In this document: piece after piece, positions 45,160 to 56,649 of the stretch | Layout: the number at the start of each line of letters is the position of its first letter | How positions within the stretch are numbered: the first letter of the stretch is position 1 | Program-made: the position numbers and the translations under genes | Assembly: GCA_963978905.1 (NCBI GenBank) | Contig: OZ022259.1 | Coordinates: 45,898,727 to 45,962,726, forward strand | Length of the DNA: 64,000 nucleotides | Reading direction: 5' to 3' | Source of the DNA: Trichostrongylus colubriformis | Lineage: Eukaryota > Nematoda > Chromadorea > Rhabditida > Trichostrongylidae | The notes under the pieces: model-generated | What the model was told of the DNA's origin: nothing | The model's database searches: none | What the model saw: the letters and a program-made list of their open reading frames with translations, nothing else

Positions 45160-48044
45160 CTGCAATTGCAACAATAAGAAAAGTGAAAAAACTCGTTGGT
45201 TTACAACTTTTGAGATATGTAGGATCCCCAAATGAAGTAGATAAATAAGAAAACAAGTAAATATGTGACCCGAAAGCAAACTTTAGAGGAAATAATTTAA
45301 AAATAAGCATCAATCAGGCCGAAGACAAGCATTAAAATGAATCCAGCGTGGCTCGGCCACGGAAGCGCGCTAGGAGGGCAAATAGCGCCCCACAGCGCGT
45401 TTTTCAACGCCGGCTTCACATTATGTCTACTGAACCCATATGTTTGTTTTCATTGCTTTTGTAAACGTTTTTCGCCCTTGCCCCCCTCCCGATGCCTTTA
45501 ATTATGTTTGTGATAGACCCTCTACTCACCCCTGGTGTCTTGCCTCCATCCCCCTCCCTGTACGGGCCACTAGAAAAGGCATTCGCGGTGCGAAGGCATT
45601 AGTAAATTAAGCACCAGCCTACTTGATATACATATCGGTGGCACCCACTTTCATCTGTTGTCAACGCCAACCTCACCCTTCCCGACATCACCCATTCCAA
45701 ATGAAGCGTGTAAACCTCCATCCCCTCCCAAATACGACTCCTGCGTCAAGATTTTTTCGACCTATGCTGTGCAGTACCGCTGCAATCTCGAATAAACACA
45801 TTCGAAAAGCTTGAACATTTTTCAAAATTTTGACATTTGAAAAAGATAGTTGATCAGCCAATAGTCAATTAGGATAATTCATATGCTGATTCAAATAAAC
45901 GTGAGAAATATTGGAATTCTGCACAGAAAAGATTTCCCGAAAATCCTTAAAAAAAGGAATTTCATGTAAAAATCTTAGTCGGTTGTTGAATATGGATGTA
46001 GATGTGTTAAGGAACTACAGCAGGAGAAGCATTCCTCGTTCCTTATTTTCGAATAGCTTCTCAACAAGATTAATTAACAAATTATCATGTTAGTAAAAGT
46101 ATCACCACTAAGTCGGCTAAAAGAGCACTGTGCAGGAGTGCCACTAACAGAGTGAGTGTGAAAACACCGAGTAGCGGCAAAAAAAATCTCGTAAACCGAC
46201 AACAGACGAAAAAATTTGAGCAGAGGAGATACGATGCAAAGGCTACGACCAGCAGAAACGTGAGAAACGCAGGTCTCGAATGAAAAGTGGAACCCATAGA
46301 GCGTCAGCGAGCAACAATTATACAAAGTGAGATGAAAAGTGGTAATTAAAACCCCAATGATGATGGTCTTAGGTAGACAAACAATTGCCCCCCTTCGCTT
46401 AGGGTGTGTAGCGTTCTGTTGAAAAATCGCTTCGCGGCGTCGCACCTACCCACGGCGCTATCAACACGACTTGCCGCTGTCAGCTGGAATTCCGCTCAGG
46501 ACCTAAAACTATGGCACCGTGGGAGCCCTTTAGAAAATTGCATTTATTGTGTCTTGACAGCTGAGAACCATGATGTAGTGATGCAGACTGTATAATGGCA
46601 GTGTGCTATAGCAATGAGGGGGCATCTAATAAAAAGTTGCCCCCATCAAAACATCTCAAGTGGATTTGTGAGAAGTCAATCTGCAGTTTCGGGTAAATAT
46701 TTTTGCTTTTTTTGAATTTTGCCTGAGCCTTAGAGTAGAAAAGTGATTTCCATCCCGTTCTGGCTAAGGTAATTAATGTCCATAGTGAGATACCCCTGCA
46801 CTCTTCACCCCCTTTTCCCCCTGCACTCTTCACAACAAAACAACCAAACTCAACAACAAATACTGAAACGTTAAAAACGGCAACAAACAACAACAAGGTA
46901 AAAAAGATTAACTCTGAAACGCTCGATATTTAGCAAACAACTACTTCGAGCGTCAAACTTTAAAGAGCTTGTACGGAATCGCACGCGAAAAACCAACCGG
47001 GACTCGCCATGCCGCTCGCCGCAGGCGGCCACGCGATTTTTCGACATAAGGCTACGCACCCTAGGCTTTACTCCTCAAAATTTCCGATGTTTTTGCATAG
47101 GAGGGGGCCTGCTTTCGCATGAGCTAAAGATGTATTTCCCGGCAGAGCTATAGTTAACTCTCGATTCCTCTTACATAACGGCGCATTCGTATCCTACCAA
47201 TTGACTGGCGCACACTACAGTGCGCGTAACATCATGGGCGTCAGTGGGTCGACAAGAATTGCTTTTTTATAAATTCACTCAGTAACCATCACCATATCAC
47301 GCCCTGCTCATTGGGGCGGGTTTCGTCTTATTTGAAGTGTGTTTGAGAAAAATTGGACATTGGCCATTTCTGCCGATTTTTCCCTGGCAAAGCAGCGCTG
47401 CAACCGAGTTATAAATTTTTGTTGTACGGACATCCACTGAGGGCGCACTCCGCCCACTGTGCCCAGGCCTTTTTCATGACTTCGAAAAATTCGTCCGTCT
47501 GAAAGCGAAACATCCCAGTGCACGCATCGTCCACCATGGGCGGAGCTTAACTTGGTCCATGGGTGGTTTACTTCTTGTCCCATGCCCTATCCATCCCAAA
47601 CTTGCCCCTATCTCCATAGGTAGTTTTTCATACGGTACCTAATTTAGTCGTGACATACGGACCGACGGGCGGAAGGACGGACGGGGGGACGGACGGACGT
47701 ACAGACAGACGAAGCATTATACGCTAAGATTCTTTTGATGACGGAAGAATAATCAGTTTGTGCAAGATTTCGTGCCGCTCAAATGCTACCATCAAAATTC
47801 TTATTTCATCTTGGCCCAATAGATGTCATGAGACATGTGGATAAAAATGCCTCTACGAAAGAATTTGTAAGAATTCCGAATTATTCAAGTGATTTTGCAT
47901 GGCCAAAAATGAAGAGTGAGAATTAATGTTATTTAATTCACAAAGGACACAGTATAGGAAAAAACAAATAAGGCACTGCTCTTACTTACTTATCATTGCT
48001 TTCACGCGAGAGCACCTGGTGTACTCAAATATACCACTATTCAG
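45160..48044. other. No gene recognised; repeats R3 and (GACG)n
   Basis: 45530-45800 is the second R3 copy. 47655-47715 is a degenerate GACG/GGAC tandem run. 47300-47620 has GC-rich repeat words shared loosely with 25055-25135. Minus-strand frames at 46074-46445 and 47308-47583 have no domain. The N-terminal exon of the TIA-1-like relic was not found here. Confidence 0.4.
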
Positions 48045-48143
48045 ATAGAAGGCCAACAGCATGCTTCACAGCGCAACACACAACAGTACAGTACACCGTT
48101 ACAACAGGCACCACCTGCGCATTCGCACCAAAATCGGAAATAA
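48045..48143 (+). CDS. Candidate Gln-rich exon ending in a stop
   Basis: After accactattcag the frame encodes IEGQQHASQRNTQQYSTPLQ, then QAPPAHSHQNRK and TAA. The same frame past the stop stays protein-like (LFQQFAT, stop TAG, SKHLFQEKLFVNYDS). Both stops could be Gln codons with one C-to-T change, so this may be a decayed Gln-rich exon. The family is unknown. Confidence 0.25.
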   Translation: MEGQQHASQRNTQQYSTPLQQAPPAHSHQNRK

Positions 48144-49160
48144 TTATTTCAGCAGTTTGCCACCTAGTCAAAACACCTCTTTCAGGAGAAGCTGTTTGTC
48201 AATTATGACAGCTGAGCTTTGGATTCCACGAGATCAAGTTCCGCTTCCAAAAAGGGTGATAAAATCCCAAGCAAAAATCATCAACCTCTTTTGTTGGAGA
48301 TAAATGAAAAATAACAATTAACTGGTGTCATTATCAATAATGATGTGACTGAGACGCTTTGATTCTACAGGCACTTCCCAATTTAACAAAGAAAATAAAC
48401 CGAAAAATTCAGTTTGAGTATCAATGCGTAACCTCTCTATCCCGCAAAGGGAGTTCAACAGAAATAAAGTAGCAGTGAAAGATTATTTTACCCGTTGGGT
48501 TTGGATAGCTTTCACCAACTTTCTTCGAATCCCGTTCGAAAATATAGCATGTGATTACCATTACAGTTATTCATTTCAATGGTCATCTAGCCACAAATGC
48601 AGGAACTGATGCGTTTGACGGAGTGTTGAATGAAGTGCGATATATTACAACCACCTCTCTCTAATACGATTCAATCATTGCATTTCGAATAAGTGTTTCG
48701 GGAACTATTCAAAAACTATTTCGAAAAATGCAGCTTGGTTTCATCCGAAAATGGCTTGCAGATGGATTGAGAGTGTGCCAAGAAATATTCAACGTACGGT
48801 AGGTCAAGAAAGATTTCATCCTCTTAATGCAGGTGACTAGCGCATACAAGCCGTTCTTGACCCGGCAGATTGTAAAAAAGTCAGATCATATCATGCGCGG
48901 ATTCCCCAACACTATAGTGGGGTAACAAGCTATAATGAGATACCCTTGAAAACACACCCATAAACTATGCAAGCTCTACTCCACTCATTCGGCATGTCAC
49001 CACTACGATGGAGCAATTGCGCAGATATCACGACGTTAGCATGAGAAACAAATCAATCCATTTGGAAGAGTTAGAAAACAACAATACTGATGTCTGATGT
49101 TTTGAACCAACCTTGGACATGGAGAGAGCATGTTTCCTCCGAATTACTTCTCCAACTCAC
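48144..49160. other. No gene recognised
   Basis: Only short frames on both strands; nothing repeated or domain-like seen. Confidence 0.4.
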
Positions 49161-49249
49161 GAACAAGTCGCACTCGCTTTGTGAAACGATTCCAGTAGTG
49201 GAACGGGAATGCATACAACAGTAACTGATTGGTTTGTAGTCACATTTTC
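49161..49249 (-). CDS. Candidate internal exon, unknown
   Basis: An 89-nt segment between cattttcag and gtgagt on the minus strand. Two frames are open: one reads ENVTTNQSVTVVCIPVPLLE, the other KCDYKPISYCCMHSRSTTG. The splice sites are good, but the frame cannot be decided and no family is recognised. Confidence 0.2.
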
Positions 49250-50306
49250 CTGAAAATGTCATTACAATAACAATATTCATGCCAATACATGATTAATTTT
49301 TGAAACCTTAGATAATATATATTTATAACAAAATGTCAAAGACCTGCTTATCATAACGTACACATTCCTGTACAAATGCCAAATCCGCCATTTTGTCATT
49401 TTACACAAGCGCATTTTTCCGTGACGTGCTTGTATTCCACCCAGTATCCGATGTCGATCACCAATTTATAGATTTGAAATACAATAAATATAACGATATT
49501 AAGCGCTTTATTGTTAGTTTACATAGCCGATAATGAAACAAAGGGAGTACACCACATCTTAAACCACACCCTCAAAGCAGAATCTGATCATTAAACTCTA
49601 ACAAGGACAAGCCTTAGGTGTGGCTATACCCTGCGAAACTACGGTTGTGGAAAGCGAACAATTGTATTTTCTTTGACACGTGATACTGATTACGTCTTTC
49701 GCCCATTCACTTGCGTTTTTGCCTTTACCAGCCGGCAACTTTGCTCGTTACCAGTCGCGGATATCTAATGACCGTCTTGAGATAGCTGGTGCTTTCCTTC
49801 CTCTGTCTCCACCTCACGATCAGACTCAGATGGACGATCTCGCGTGCTTCTGAAGCTACTAGGGTGAATCTTCTTCCTCTAGCTCACAATAACGACCTCA
49901 TTTACTATCTTATTAACATGTTTCGTATTGAAGGAGGCTCCAAAGACATCAAATTCGATAAGAACGCCTAGTCAAATCAAAAGTCTAGTCAAAAGTCAAA
50001 CCTGCCAAACGAAAAAGACCGGTGCTGATATAGTTAGGGGGAGGAGGAAACTTGCTGTCGCGCTGTCATCCCTCGTTCGAACGTCGTCGTTTAAAACCGT
50101 CCTACATCAGTGTGTACTCTCAAATGTCTATTGTTCCCTAAGCCTCACTTTAGGAGGAAAGGGTTCCTCTTAAACTAAGGCTCAGACTGAAAATTGAGGC
50201 AAAAATAGCGCTTCACGCCGAGCCAAAAAGCCAGCTATCTCACAATTCCTAGTGGGAACTCTTCGCGCACCTCATGCGTCGCATTTAATTTTGCAGTTAA
50301 GCGATT
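49250..50306. other. No gene recognised
   Basis: On the minus strand near 49770-49860, after a ccctag, a charged run (RPSESDREVETEEGKHQLSQ) is open, but it has no partner exon. Nothing else is seen. Confidence 0.35.
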
Positions 50307-50654
50307 TCAGGATCGGCCTAATGCTTCTCGACTTTTTTCAGAAAATGTGCCCGAACACTCAATACAAGTACTGAATGACGGGAAAATGTCCATTAAAGGA
50401 AGATCACGCAGAACGACTAAGCCAAAATCATGGAAATTCCGCCACCATTGATTATAGCGGCATATCTGCTCACTAAAAGCACAAGCATACAATGGTTCCT
50501 TTCCAACAAATGATATATAAAGTAGTAATGAAAAAGATAACAAAAATCCTCACCGGAATCCCAACGGTGTAAAGTTCCCAGCGCGACTCTTAACTATTGA
50601 CTGGCCTTTCGGATAAATCACAACTTGAAAGGCACTTTGTGCAGCCAGTTGAAT
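50307..50654 (-). CDS. Two-exon 3' gene end, unknown protein
   Basis: Exon 50555-50654 starts after gtttcag and encodes IQLAAQSAFQVVIYPKGQ, then SIVKSRAGNFTPLGF. It ends with two bases of a codon at gtgagg. An 82-nt intron follows, ending in gtgcttttag, and exon 50307-50472 completes the codon and runs EQICRYNQWWRNFHDFGLVV to a TGA with no internal stop. The phases agree. I recognise no family. The first exon looks genuine; the second, with two Trp and Cys pairs, is less certain. Upstream exons beyond 50654 are not identified. Confidence 0.4.
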
Positions 50655-51119
50655 CTGAAACAAGAAATTCTAATGAAATGCAGCTACCAGTAACCTATCC
50701 ACTAAAGACGATTCGACAATCACGAAGCCGCAGTTAGTAACGCAACACAACGGAACGAAAATGTCGAAATATCCGCAAAAAAAATCGCTTCTACACACTT
50801 GAGAAAACCAGGAAAAGTCTTTACAATCTCTACACATTAAAACCCATCCACAACACAAAACATTTACAGCCATTTTTTTGCTCACCAATGAAAAAATGAT
50901 CAATAATGAACAGATAAAAAGACTTGGAAAAAAAGGAAAAGGATCCTGAAAGACCCGTAGGCCACACCGGTCAAGTGTACTGTATGCACTTCCACGTTAT
51001 TTAAACCCCGGCCTTTGAATTTGCGCGCGATTTGATAGTATTCAACCCCTCATTGATATGTTGACACTCATTTTGAGTAAGTGGTACTATGTATAGAGCA
51101 GATACAATGGTGCTAATGT
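50655..51119. other. No gene recognised
   Basis: A minus-strand Cys/Phe-rich frame (50670-50903) has no support and is treated as intron or spacer. Confidence 0.35.
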
Positions 51120-52165
51120 AGTTTGGGTACTACGTATAGAGCGCAAAACGGTAGCCGGGTTGCCAACCGAACGAGATTTTTCATAGCCAACCGAATGAGA
51201 TTTTTGGCGCATCCGCGTCAAGGAAAAGATACGCATCGATTGAGAGAATGAGCGCATAGGCGCATCCGCGATTTGAAAGATTTGGCGCATCAGCGTCAAG
51301 CATAAGGCTGAGGTTATACCGTGCGGACCGGTCCGGACCGGTCCGCACGGTCCACACGGTAGAATTATCGCAAAATTGCAGACCACGACGCACGCTACAG
51401 TAGTTGCGCGCGCACTACCCAGCTTTTGAAAGGTTCGGAAACAACTTCGGAAACGAAATCACGTCATGTAAAACAAATAAATAAACATATTACACGAGCA
51501 CGCAATCACAAACGAAGCGAAAAAAAATTATGCACAATACAGAGGTGCACCGAATATTCAAAAGCTGGATAGTGCGCGCGCAACTACTGTAGCGTGCGTC
51601 GTGGTCTGCAATTTCGCGATAATTCGATCGTGTGGACCGTGCGGACCGTCCGGACCGGTCGGACGGGTGCATGTCGTTTGGCGCGGCCTCTGCAGCTAAT
51701 TTCCCAACGGGTCGCAGGGGCCGTTGCTCACCGTTGGGGGCGTGTCCTTCGCCGTCTGGGCTCTCTCAGATTTGCCTAAGCCTTTTGAGGGGAGGAGCTT
51801 TGGCAGCGCTCCCTTGGAAAATTAGCTGCAGAGGCCGCGCCAAACGACCGTCTCCCGGTCGGACCGCACGGGCCGGTCCGACCGGTCCGGACGGTCCGCA
51901 CGGTATAACCTCAGCCTAAGATATGTATCGATGGAGAAATTGAGCGCATTGGCGCATCCGCGATTTGAGAGATTCGGCGCGTTGGCGCATCGGCGTATTC
52001 GCAATTCGGGAGATTCGGCGCATTGGCGTCATCAATAGGATGCGTATCGACCGAGAAAATAAGAGTATCGGCGCATCCGCGATTTTTGCTATTTCCCAAA
52101 ATCATGATAGACCATTGACTAGACATAGAGAATGGAGAGATCGCCGATCCGCCGATCCGCCGATT
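51120..52165. repeat. CpG-rich field of interleaved inverted and direct repeats
   Basis: Three layers are visible. (1) The word ggcgcatccgcgatttgaga and variants recur at 51210, 51260, 51950, 51990 and 52070. (2) Palindromic ggaccggtccggaccggtcc-type blocks lie at 51325-51360, 51630-51665 and 51860-51905, two of them ending in ataacctcagcctaag or its inverse. (3) 51365-51425 is the inverse of 51555-51620 (gcgcgcgcaactactgtagc), and 51668-51705 is the inverse of 51815-51850 (tttggcgcggcctctgcagc). No gene; a minus-strand frame reads repeats only. Confidence 0.75.
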
Positions 52166-52430
52166 CATTTGCGTATGAACGCAGCCTTACAGTGATCCTT
52201 CCACCTATGACTACAGAATACGCTTTTTCAATACTCCGAGTGTAAATGGGTATAATGTTTATACACGTATCCTACGACAAGTTCTTCTGGTCCTAATCGA
52301 TGCCTCGATCGATCGAGCATTCACTCTTCGTGTTCAATCTTTCCCAATCTTTTTATATCCGCAGAAGTTTTCTGCACATTTCAACATTTGATCACTCTTC
52401 CTTATTTAAAAAAAAAACTTGTAAAAGTCC
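52166..52430. other. Probable 3' flank of the minus-strand exon
   Basis: AT-rich, with no exon recognised. The minus strand just past the stop has a T-rich run and then aaataagg, not a canonical signal. Confidence 0.3.
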
Positions 52431-52523
52431 TTATTCGGTATGTTCTACGAACACATGTTTGATGAGTTTTTCCCGCATTTCCGGATCGACAATGATTTCC
52501 TTATTTACTGCAATGAAGTACTG
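52431..52523 (-). CDS. 3'-terminal exon, unknown conserved-looking protein
   Basis: Starts after agcaatgtcag on the minus strand and is open in phase 0 for 31 codons to TAA: QYFIAVNKEIIVDPEMREKL, then IKHVFVEHTE. The composition is that of a folded globular protein's C-terminal helix. The family is not recognised. Possible upstream exon sequence (52640-52770) cannot be joined with confidence. Confidence 0.45.
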   Translation of the reverse strand, partial: QYFIAVNKEIIVDPEMREKLIKHVFVEHTE

Positions 52524-53344
52524 CTGACATTGCTAGGAGAAATATTGGTAACACTAAATTGTACAGCGGATGGCTCTTCTGAAAGTGTGTAAATAGTCGA
52601 AAGGGGAAGGGGTTATAAATTCGATGCTCAGTCGAGTGCATGGTGCATACACGAAAGAGAATAAAAAAACCCCGATCTCTCCACCAATATTTCTGTAGAT
52701 TCACAGCGATCCACTGAAGTCTCGTTTTCAAGTGACAGACGGTTTCGAGATAGTGCGCAATTTGGCATTTCAATACCGGAAATAGTTACTTAAGGCGATC
52801 GTGGGGAACCGATCTTATGACGTTTCATTAGCGTTTTGTTGCTATAAGTTGCTATTTTGATTCACATGTCTGCTAGAGGCGCTAGCTCTGCTCCAGCATA
52901 ATTGCTGAAAACAAGTCTCCCCTAAACGCTTGAGTTGTTTTGCTATTTGTAAATTGACACTTTATCAGGGTGACACTTTACCAAGAGTTATTTATATATC
53001 GATTATATGGGAATCTTCGCTTGAATGGCGGGGCATTTGAAAGAGGATCGGTGCGGGTATGCTGGGGCACACAGGCCTTACTCATGAAGCCTGTCTGAGA
53101 AATTCATCATGGAGACCCGTGATCAAACCATGTCGAAATTAATAGTTGCCAGATGACCGTGCAGTTTTTGCCATTCATTCCCATCGAATTATCGCTACGC
53201 TACTGCACCGGCCATCAAGAAGCTGTTCTGTTCTTCTTCGATCTAAAGCGTGATCAGCCCCCTCCCGTTCCCTCAGGGACTCAGGCTTTTCCCGCGTACG
53301 CCTTTCCCGCGTGATTAGTGGACGGTGACACCGTGGCACGTAGA
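52524..53344. other. No exon placed
   Basis: Should contain upstream exons of the minus-strand gene if it is real. A minus-strand frame around 52690-52773 (MKCQIAHYLETVCHLKTRLQ) is possible but unsupported. Confidence 0.3.
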
Positions 53345-53532
53345 TTCGTCCCTTCTGTCCTTCCTTTTCTAATTCTTCTCCTTCTTCCCCCTAGCGTTAG
53401 TCCCCGCCGCAACTGGGTTCACTGAGCCGTCCGACGTTCCTATCAAAGGCATCCCCGTCGTGGCCCTCACTTCTTTATAAGGCTAGAGCGAAAGTTAAGG
53501 GTGCTGAAGTTAAGCTAAAGTTATGAAAAAAT
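53345..53532 (+). repeat. Direct repeat R4, copy 1 (upstream of the secreted-protein gene)
   Basis: gatcctatcaaaggc-type core, catcgtggccctcacttc-like middle and a strong 3' match (gttaagggtgctgaagttaa). Copy 2 is at 54270-54431. Confidence 0.8.
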
Positions 53533-53647
53533 CACTTTTCCACCTCTCCAAACCTGCGCATCCCATCAAAAATCCTCTGTGTGTGTGTGCTTGACCGCGT
53601 CGATTGTTCTACTCGTTTCATTTGCTCGACGGATGTGACAATAGGTT

Positions 53648-53656
53648 CACTTTCAG
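53648..53656 (+). promoter_or_regulatory. Possible spliced-leader acceptor before the start codon
   Basis: cactttcag ends directly at the ATG of the gene at 53657. In nematodes this arrangement is common for trans-splicing. An ordinary upstream exon cannot be excluded. Confidence 0.4.
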
Positions 53657-54617
53657 ATGTTGTCTATTGTTGTCTACTGTGTTCTACTGCAAGTCATTGC
53701 GGCGGATCCCTTTTGGATGACCGCTGAGCTAATACGAGTGAACTGGCGAGAAAACTGTCTGTCTGAAGCAGGTTGCTCTCAACCCGCATTTAAGGTGCCA
53801 GTTGACCTCCAGTATTCAATAAACTATTTTTCACTTTTTAACTTTTTTGGTATTCACTTGGGTATTTTTGTTTGTTTATAGATTCTACAAGAGATGCTTC
53901 CGTGCAGTGAGAAGGTCTCCATCAGCTGGCCTGTTTCCGAACACTTTGTCCAGGTAGGCAATTACTTTCAATTTTTCTACCTACCGCATTTTCATAGTTA
54001 TCGATCGGTTCATTCTTTGGTCCGACCGCACAATTAGGGTACTTTAATGGCATCTGTTAATTGAGATTCACCATGTTCCGCCCCACCACATAACGGGCTT
54101 TTGGGAACTTTCAAGTGTTTCGTGTGATCAGCTGAGATCGTAACAGGTCGTGTTTCAATGAGCACATTCTGTCGTGAGTTTCCGAGATTTCTTCTTGTAG
54201 AAATTTCTAGGAAGAAGCCATAAAAGGCAGTTCAAGGATCTCGAACACTAGGCAATGACCAAAATTGAAGAAACTCTTCTTTCTTTTCTTCTTCTCTAGT
54301 ACCGCGCCGCAGCTTGGTCCACTGACCCGTCAGACGATCCTATCAAAGGCCTACTCCATCGTGGCCCTCACTTCGGTACTAAAGTTAGAGCTAAAGTTAA
54401 GGGTGCTGAAGTTAAGCTAAAGTTATTATAAAATCCAATATTGCCCATTTCAGAGTTCTGCGCGCTCTTTCGTCTCGCACTGGACGAATGGTACGCCCGA
54501 TGATGTCTCGATGTTGAGCCAAGTGGTCAGTACCGATCCCATATACGGCTTCCCACGCGTCTGTGATCAAATCAATCAATTCGCGTATTCGAGGAGCGTC
54601 TCCGCGAAGCATTTGTG
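53657..54617 (+). CDS. Secreted-protein-like gene, exons 1-3 (3' end uncertain)
   Basis: Exons are 53657-53794, 53882-53953 and 54454-54617. Exon 1 begins with ATG directly after cactttcag, the position typical of spliced-leader acceptors, and encodes MLSIVVYCVLLQVIAADP, a plausible signal peptide, then WMTAELIRVNWRENCLSEAG. Exon 2 (after tttatag) encodes ILQEMLPCSEKVSISWPVSE. Exon 3 (after catttcag, donor gtgagt) encodes SSARSFVSHWTNGTPDDVSM, then VVSTDPIYGFPRVCDQINQ and AYSRSVSAKHL. All three join in phase without stops. A last exon from 54769 after tgtgttag would add CNLPGSWFRVEIRQ and a stop, giving about 138 residues, but this end is a guess. The exon 1 donor (aag/gtgcca) is weak. The family is not recognised. 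Confidence 0.55.
54270..54431 (+). repeat. Direct repeat R4, copy 2 (inside intron 2)
   Basis: Second copy of 53345-53532. It ends 22 bp before the exon 3 acceptor of the secreted-protein-like gene, so the repeat supplies most of the 3' part of the intron. Confidence 0.8.
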
Positions 54618-54811
54618 GTGAGTTTGAAACATTTCGTGTCCACTCATTAATGACCGTAATTAGTCATTAGTCAGTAAGTAGTCAGTAATTGGCCAAGTCA
54701 ATACTGTCTAGTATAGCTGCCGTTGCGTGTGACGAGTGTTTTTGTTAATGGTACGTGTGTTGTGTTAGCAACCTACCAGGCTCATGGTTTAGGGTCGAAA
54801 TCAGACAATAG

Positions 54812-56404
54812 CAACCACCCTGTCCCTTGTCGTCCTCGTCGAAATTTGAAGCCACGACAGCGTTACCATTGGAACCATCGTCATCATTTGCGGCTCCATC
54901 GACAGCCATCGCTCCAACTCTACACACTTTTCGACCTGGCTGCTCTATTCTACCACCGCACACGCACATTTATCAACAGGTTTCGGATAATCCTTCTATT
55001 GGACCAAGCCAGGACTCTGGACTAGGGGTTATCTGAAGGCAAGAACACCACAAGGATACAGGGTATATGGCGGGTATAAGCAAGCCGGTGTAAGCGCACT
55101 CCCTTCACATTGTAGCTCTGGCATTTGATCTTTGTTTGATTTTGTAGCGCTCATTTAGAACTACATTCTTCATTGCCAATTGTTTTATAAATATTTGCAG
55201 ATCGTTTATATTTTGTAATGTAAATTTCTATGTAATGTATAATAGTGCAGTGTAGTGTAATGTAATAATTCTATGTAATGTAAGTTTAATTAAAAACTAT
55301 TCGTTTTTCTGAAGTTTTATGGGATTGAAATACACACGGCTACGCGTATTCAAGAATCCTTTTCTTGAAAAACGAAGATTCACCGTAAACCAGCTGTGTG
55401 GTACTGGTAGAGCAAAGTTGGTGTTCTAGCGAATATAAGACGCGTTTTGATCAATTGAGCCATCTTGAAAAGGTACAGAATAACTCTTTCAGCCACCATA
55501 ATCTATAGGCATGAAACCAGTTGTAACGGTTGTCATTTCCACATTAGGCTCCATCATATAGGGGAACCCTTTCCCAGCTGACATGGCCGTGATCCTTTCG
55601 AACTTTATCCCTTCACTGTTCGAACTTTATCCCTTCACTGTCAACAGCGCTAAACCGTCCCCCTTGAAGTTTTACGCCCCAGTTACCATATTTATCATAT
55701 ACATGTCATTTTGAAGCTAAAGAAAAGAAGTGACGAGGGTTTATTTTATGAATCGTGATGTCGCGAGCACGGTAGCGAAGCGTTTTGTCGCTTCAAAATC
55801 GGTAAGAGAGGTATTCAAATTCCATGGAAGTTTGAAATGAGACCCGGATGAATCGATAGAGCTCCGAATACTGATTACTACTGTGTAGACCTAAAAAGCA
55901 CTCTGAAGTGAGTTACGAGGGGTCAAAATTTTCCTGTGACTTCTCATTGACGAGGCACTTCGCCATCATTACAGCCGTTGTTTACAAGGGAGACCCGAGG
56001 TCGAAGTGGCCATTCGGAATGGGCTACATATGGTCCAATGAATTTCGGACGCTGATCTATAATCAGCATTCCAAATTTGCAAAACGATTCTCTGAGTAGA
56101 GTTATAAGGCCGTTTCTCGACAAAAGTGCTCAAATACACCACAAGCTAGGGCAGTGTTATTAGACGGCTAGCCGAGAGGTAATTGTCTCGATCCACGAAC
56201 TGAAGACGATGGTTCGGATCCGCGGGGAGGCTTTGCTGTTGCAGTTTGTTGAACTACTTCTACCGACCACAAAAAAAACTTCTACTTTGCTACCCCTCAA
56301 TTCCAAGGTCATCCTGGCGTCAGGACGCGGATGGAGCACCGTGACCCAACTTTTTTGATGGAGCGGACTCCCATAGCGTATTGATTGCGAATTTGACGTT
56401 GTTT
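54812..56404. other. No gene recognised; short tandem repeats
   Basis: 54820-55040 has open frames on both strands rich in Ser/Ala/Pro or Arg/His, without decision. 55200-55290 repeats tgtaatgtaa-type words. The rest shows nothing. Confidence 0.4.
55599..55642 (+). repeat. Tandem 22-bp duplication
   Basis: cgaactttatcccttcactg occurs twice in a row, the second copy starting 22 bp after the first. Confidence 0.9.
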
Positions 56405-56649
56405 CGCTGAACCAATATGATATTCGCACTCTGGAGGCCGAATTACCCCTCTGTGCAAATTTCAGCCGAATCGAGTTTTTGGCCCAATTTCAGAAAATCG
56501 AGGGTGGCCCAGGGACAAGTAATAATTTTTGTGAAGTTTTCTATAAAAAAAGGCCGAAATTTGGTCGAATTCTCGAATTGGCTAAAAACATGTCCCATCG
56601 GATAGTTTAACCCCCTGGACACGAATATCGCACTGGTTTTGGGCAAGAA
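56405..56649 (+). repeat. Dispersed repeat R2, copy 2
   Basis: Direct match to 9140-9490 (gaattacccctctgtgcaaa, tcgagtttttggcccaattt, cgaattctcgaattggctaa). It abuts the right copy of the segmental duplication. Confidence 0.6.

Noticed and set aside
54412..54612. Minus-strand 66-codon frame opposite exon 3 of the secreted-protein-like gene
   Set aside because: The plus strand has a strong acceptor and donor at the exact borders and a protein-like frame; the minus strand lacks both splice sites.
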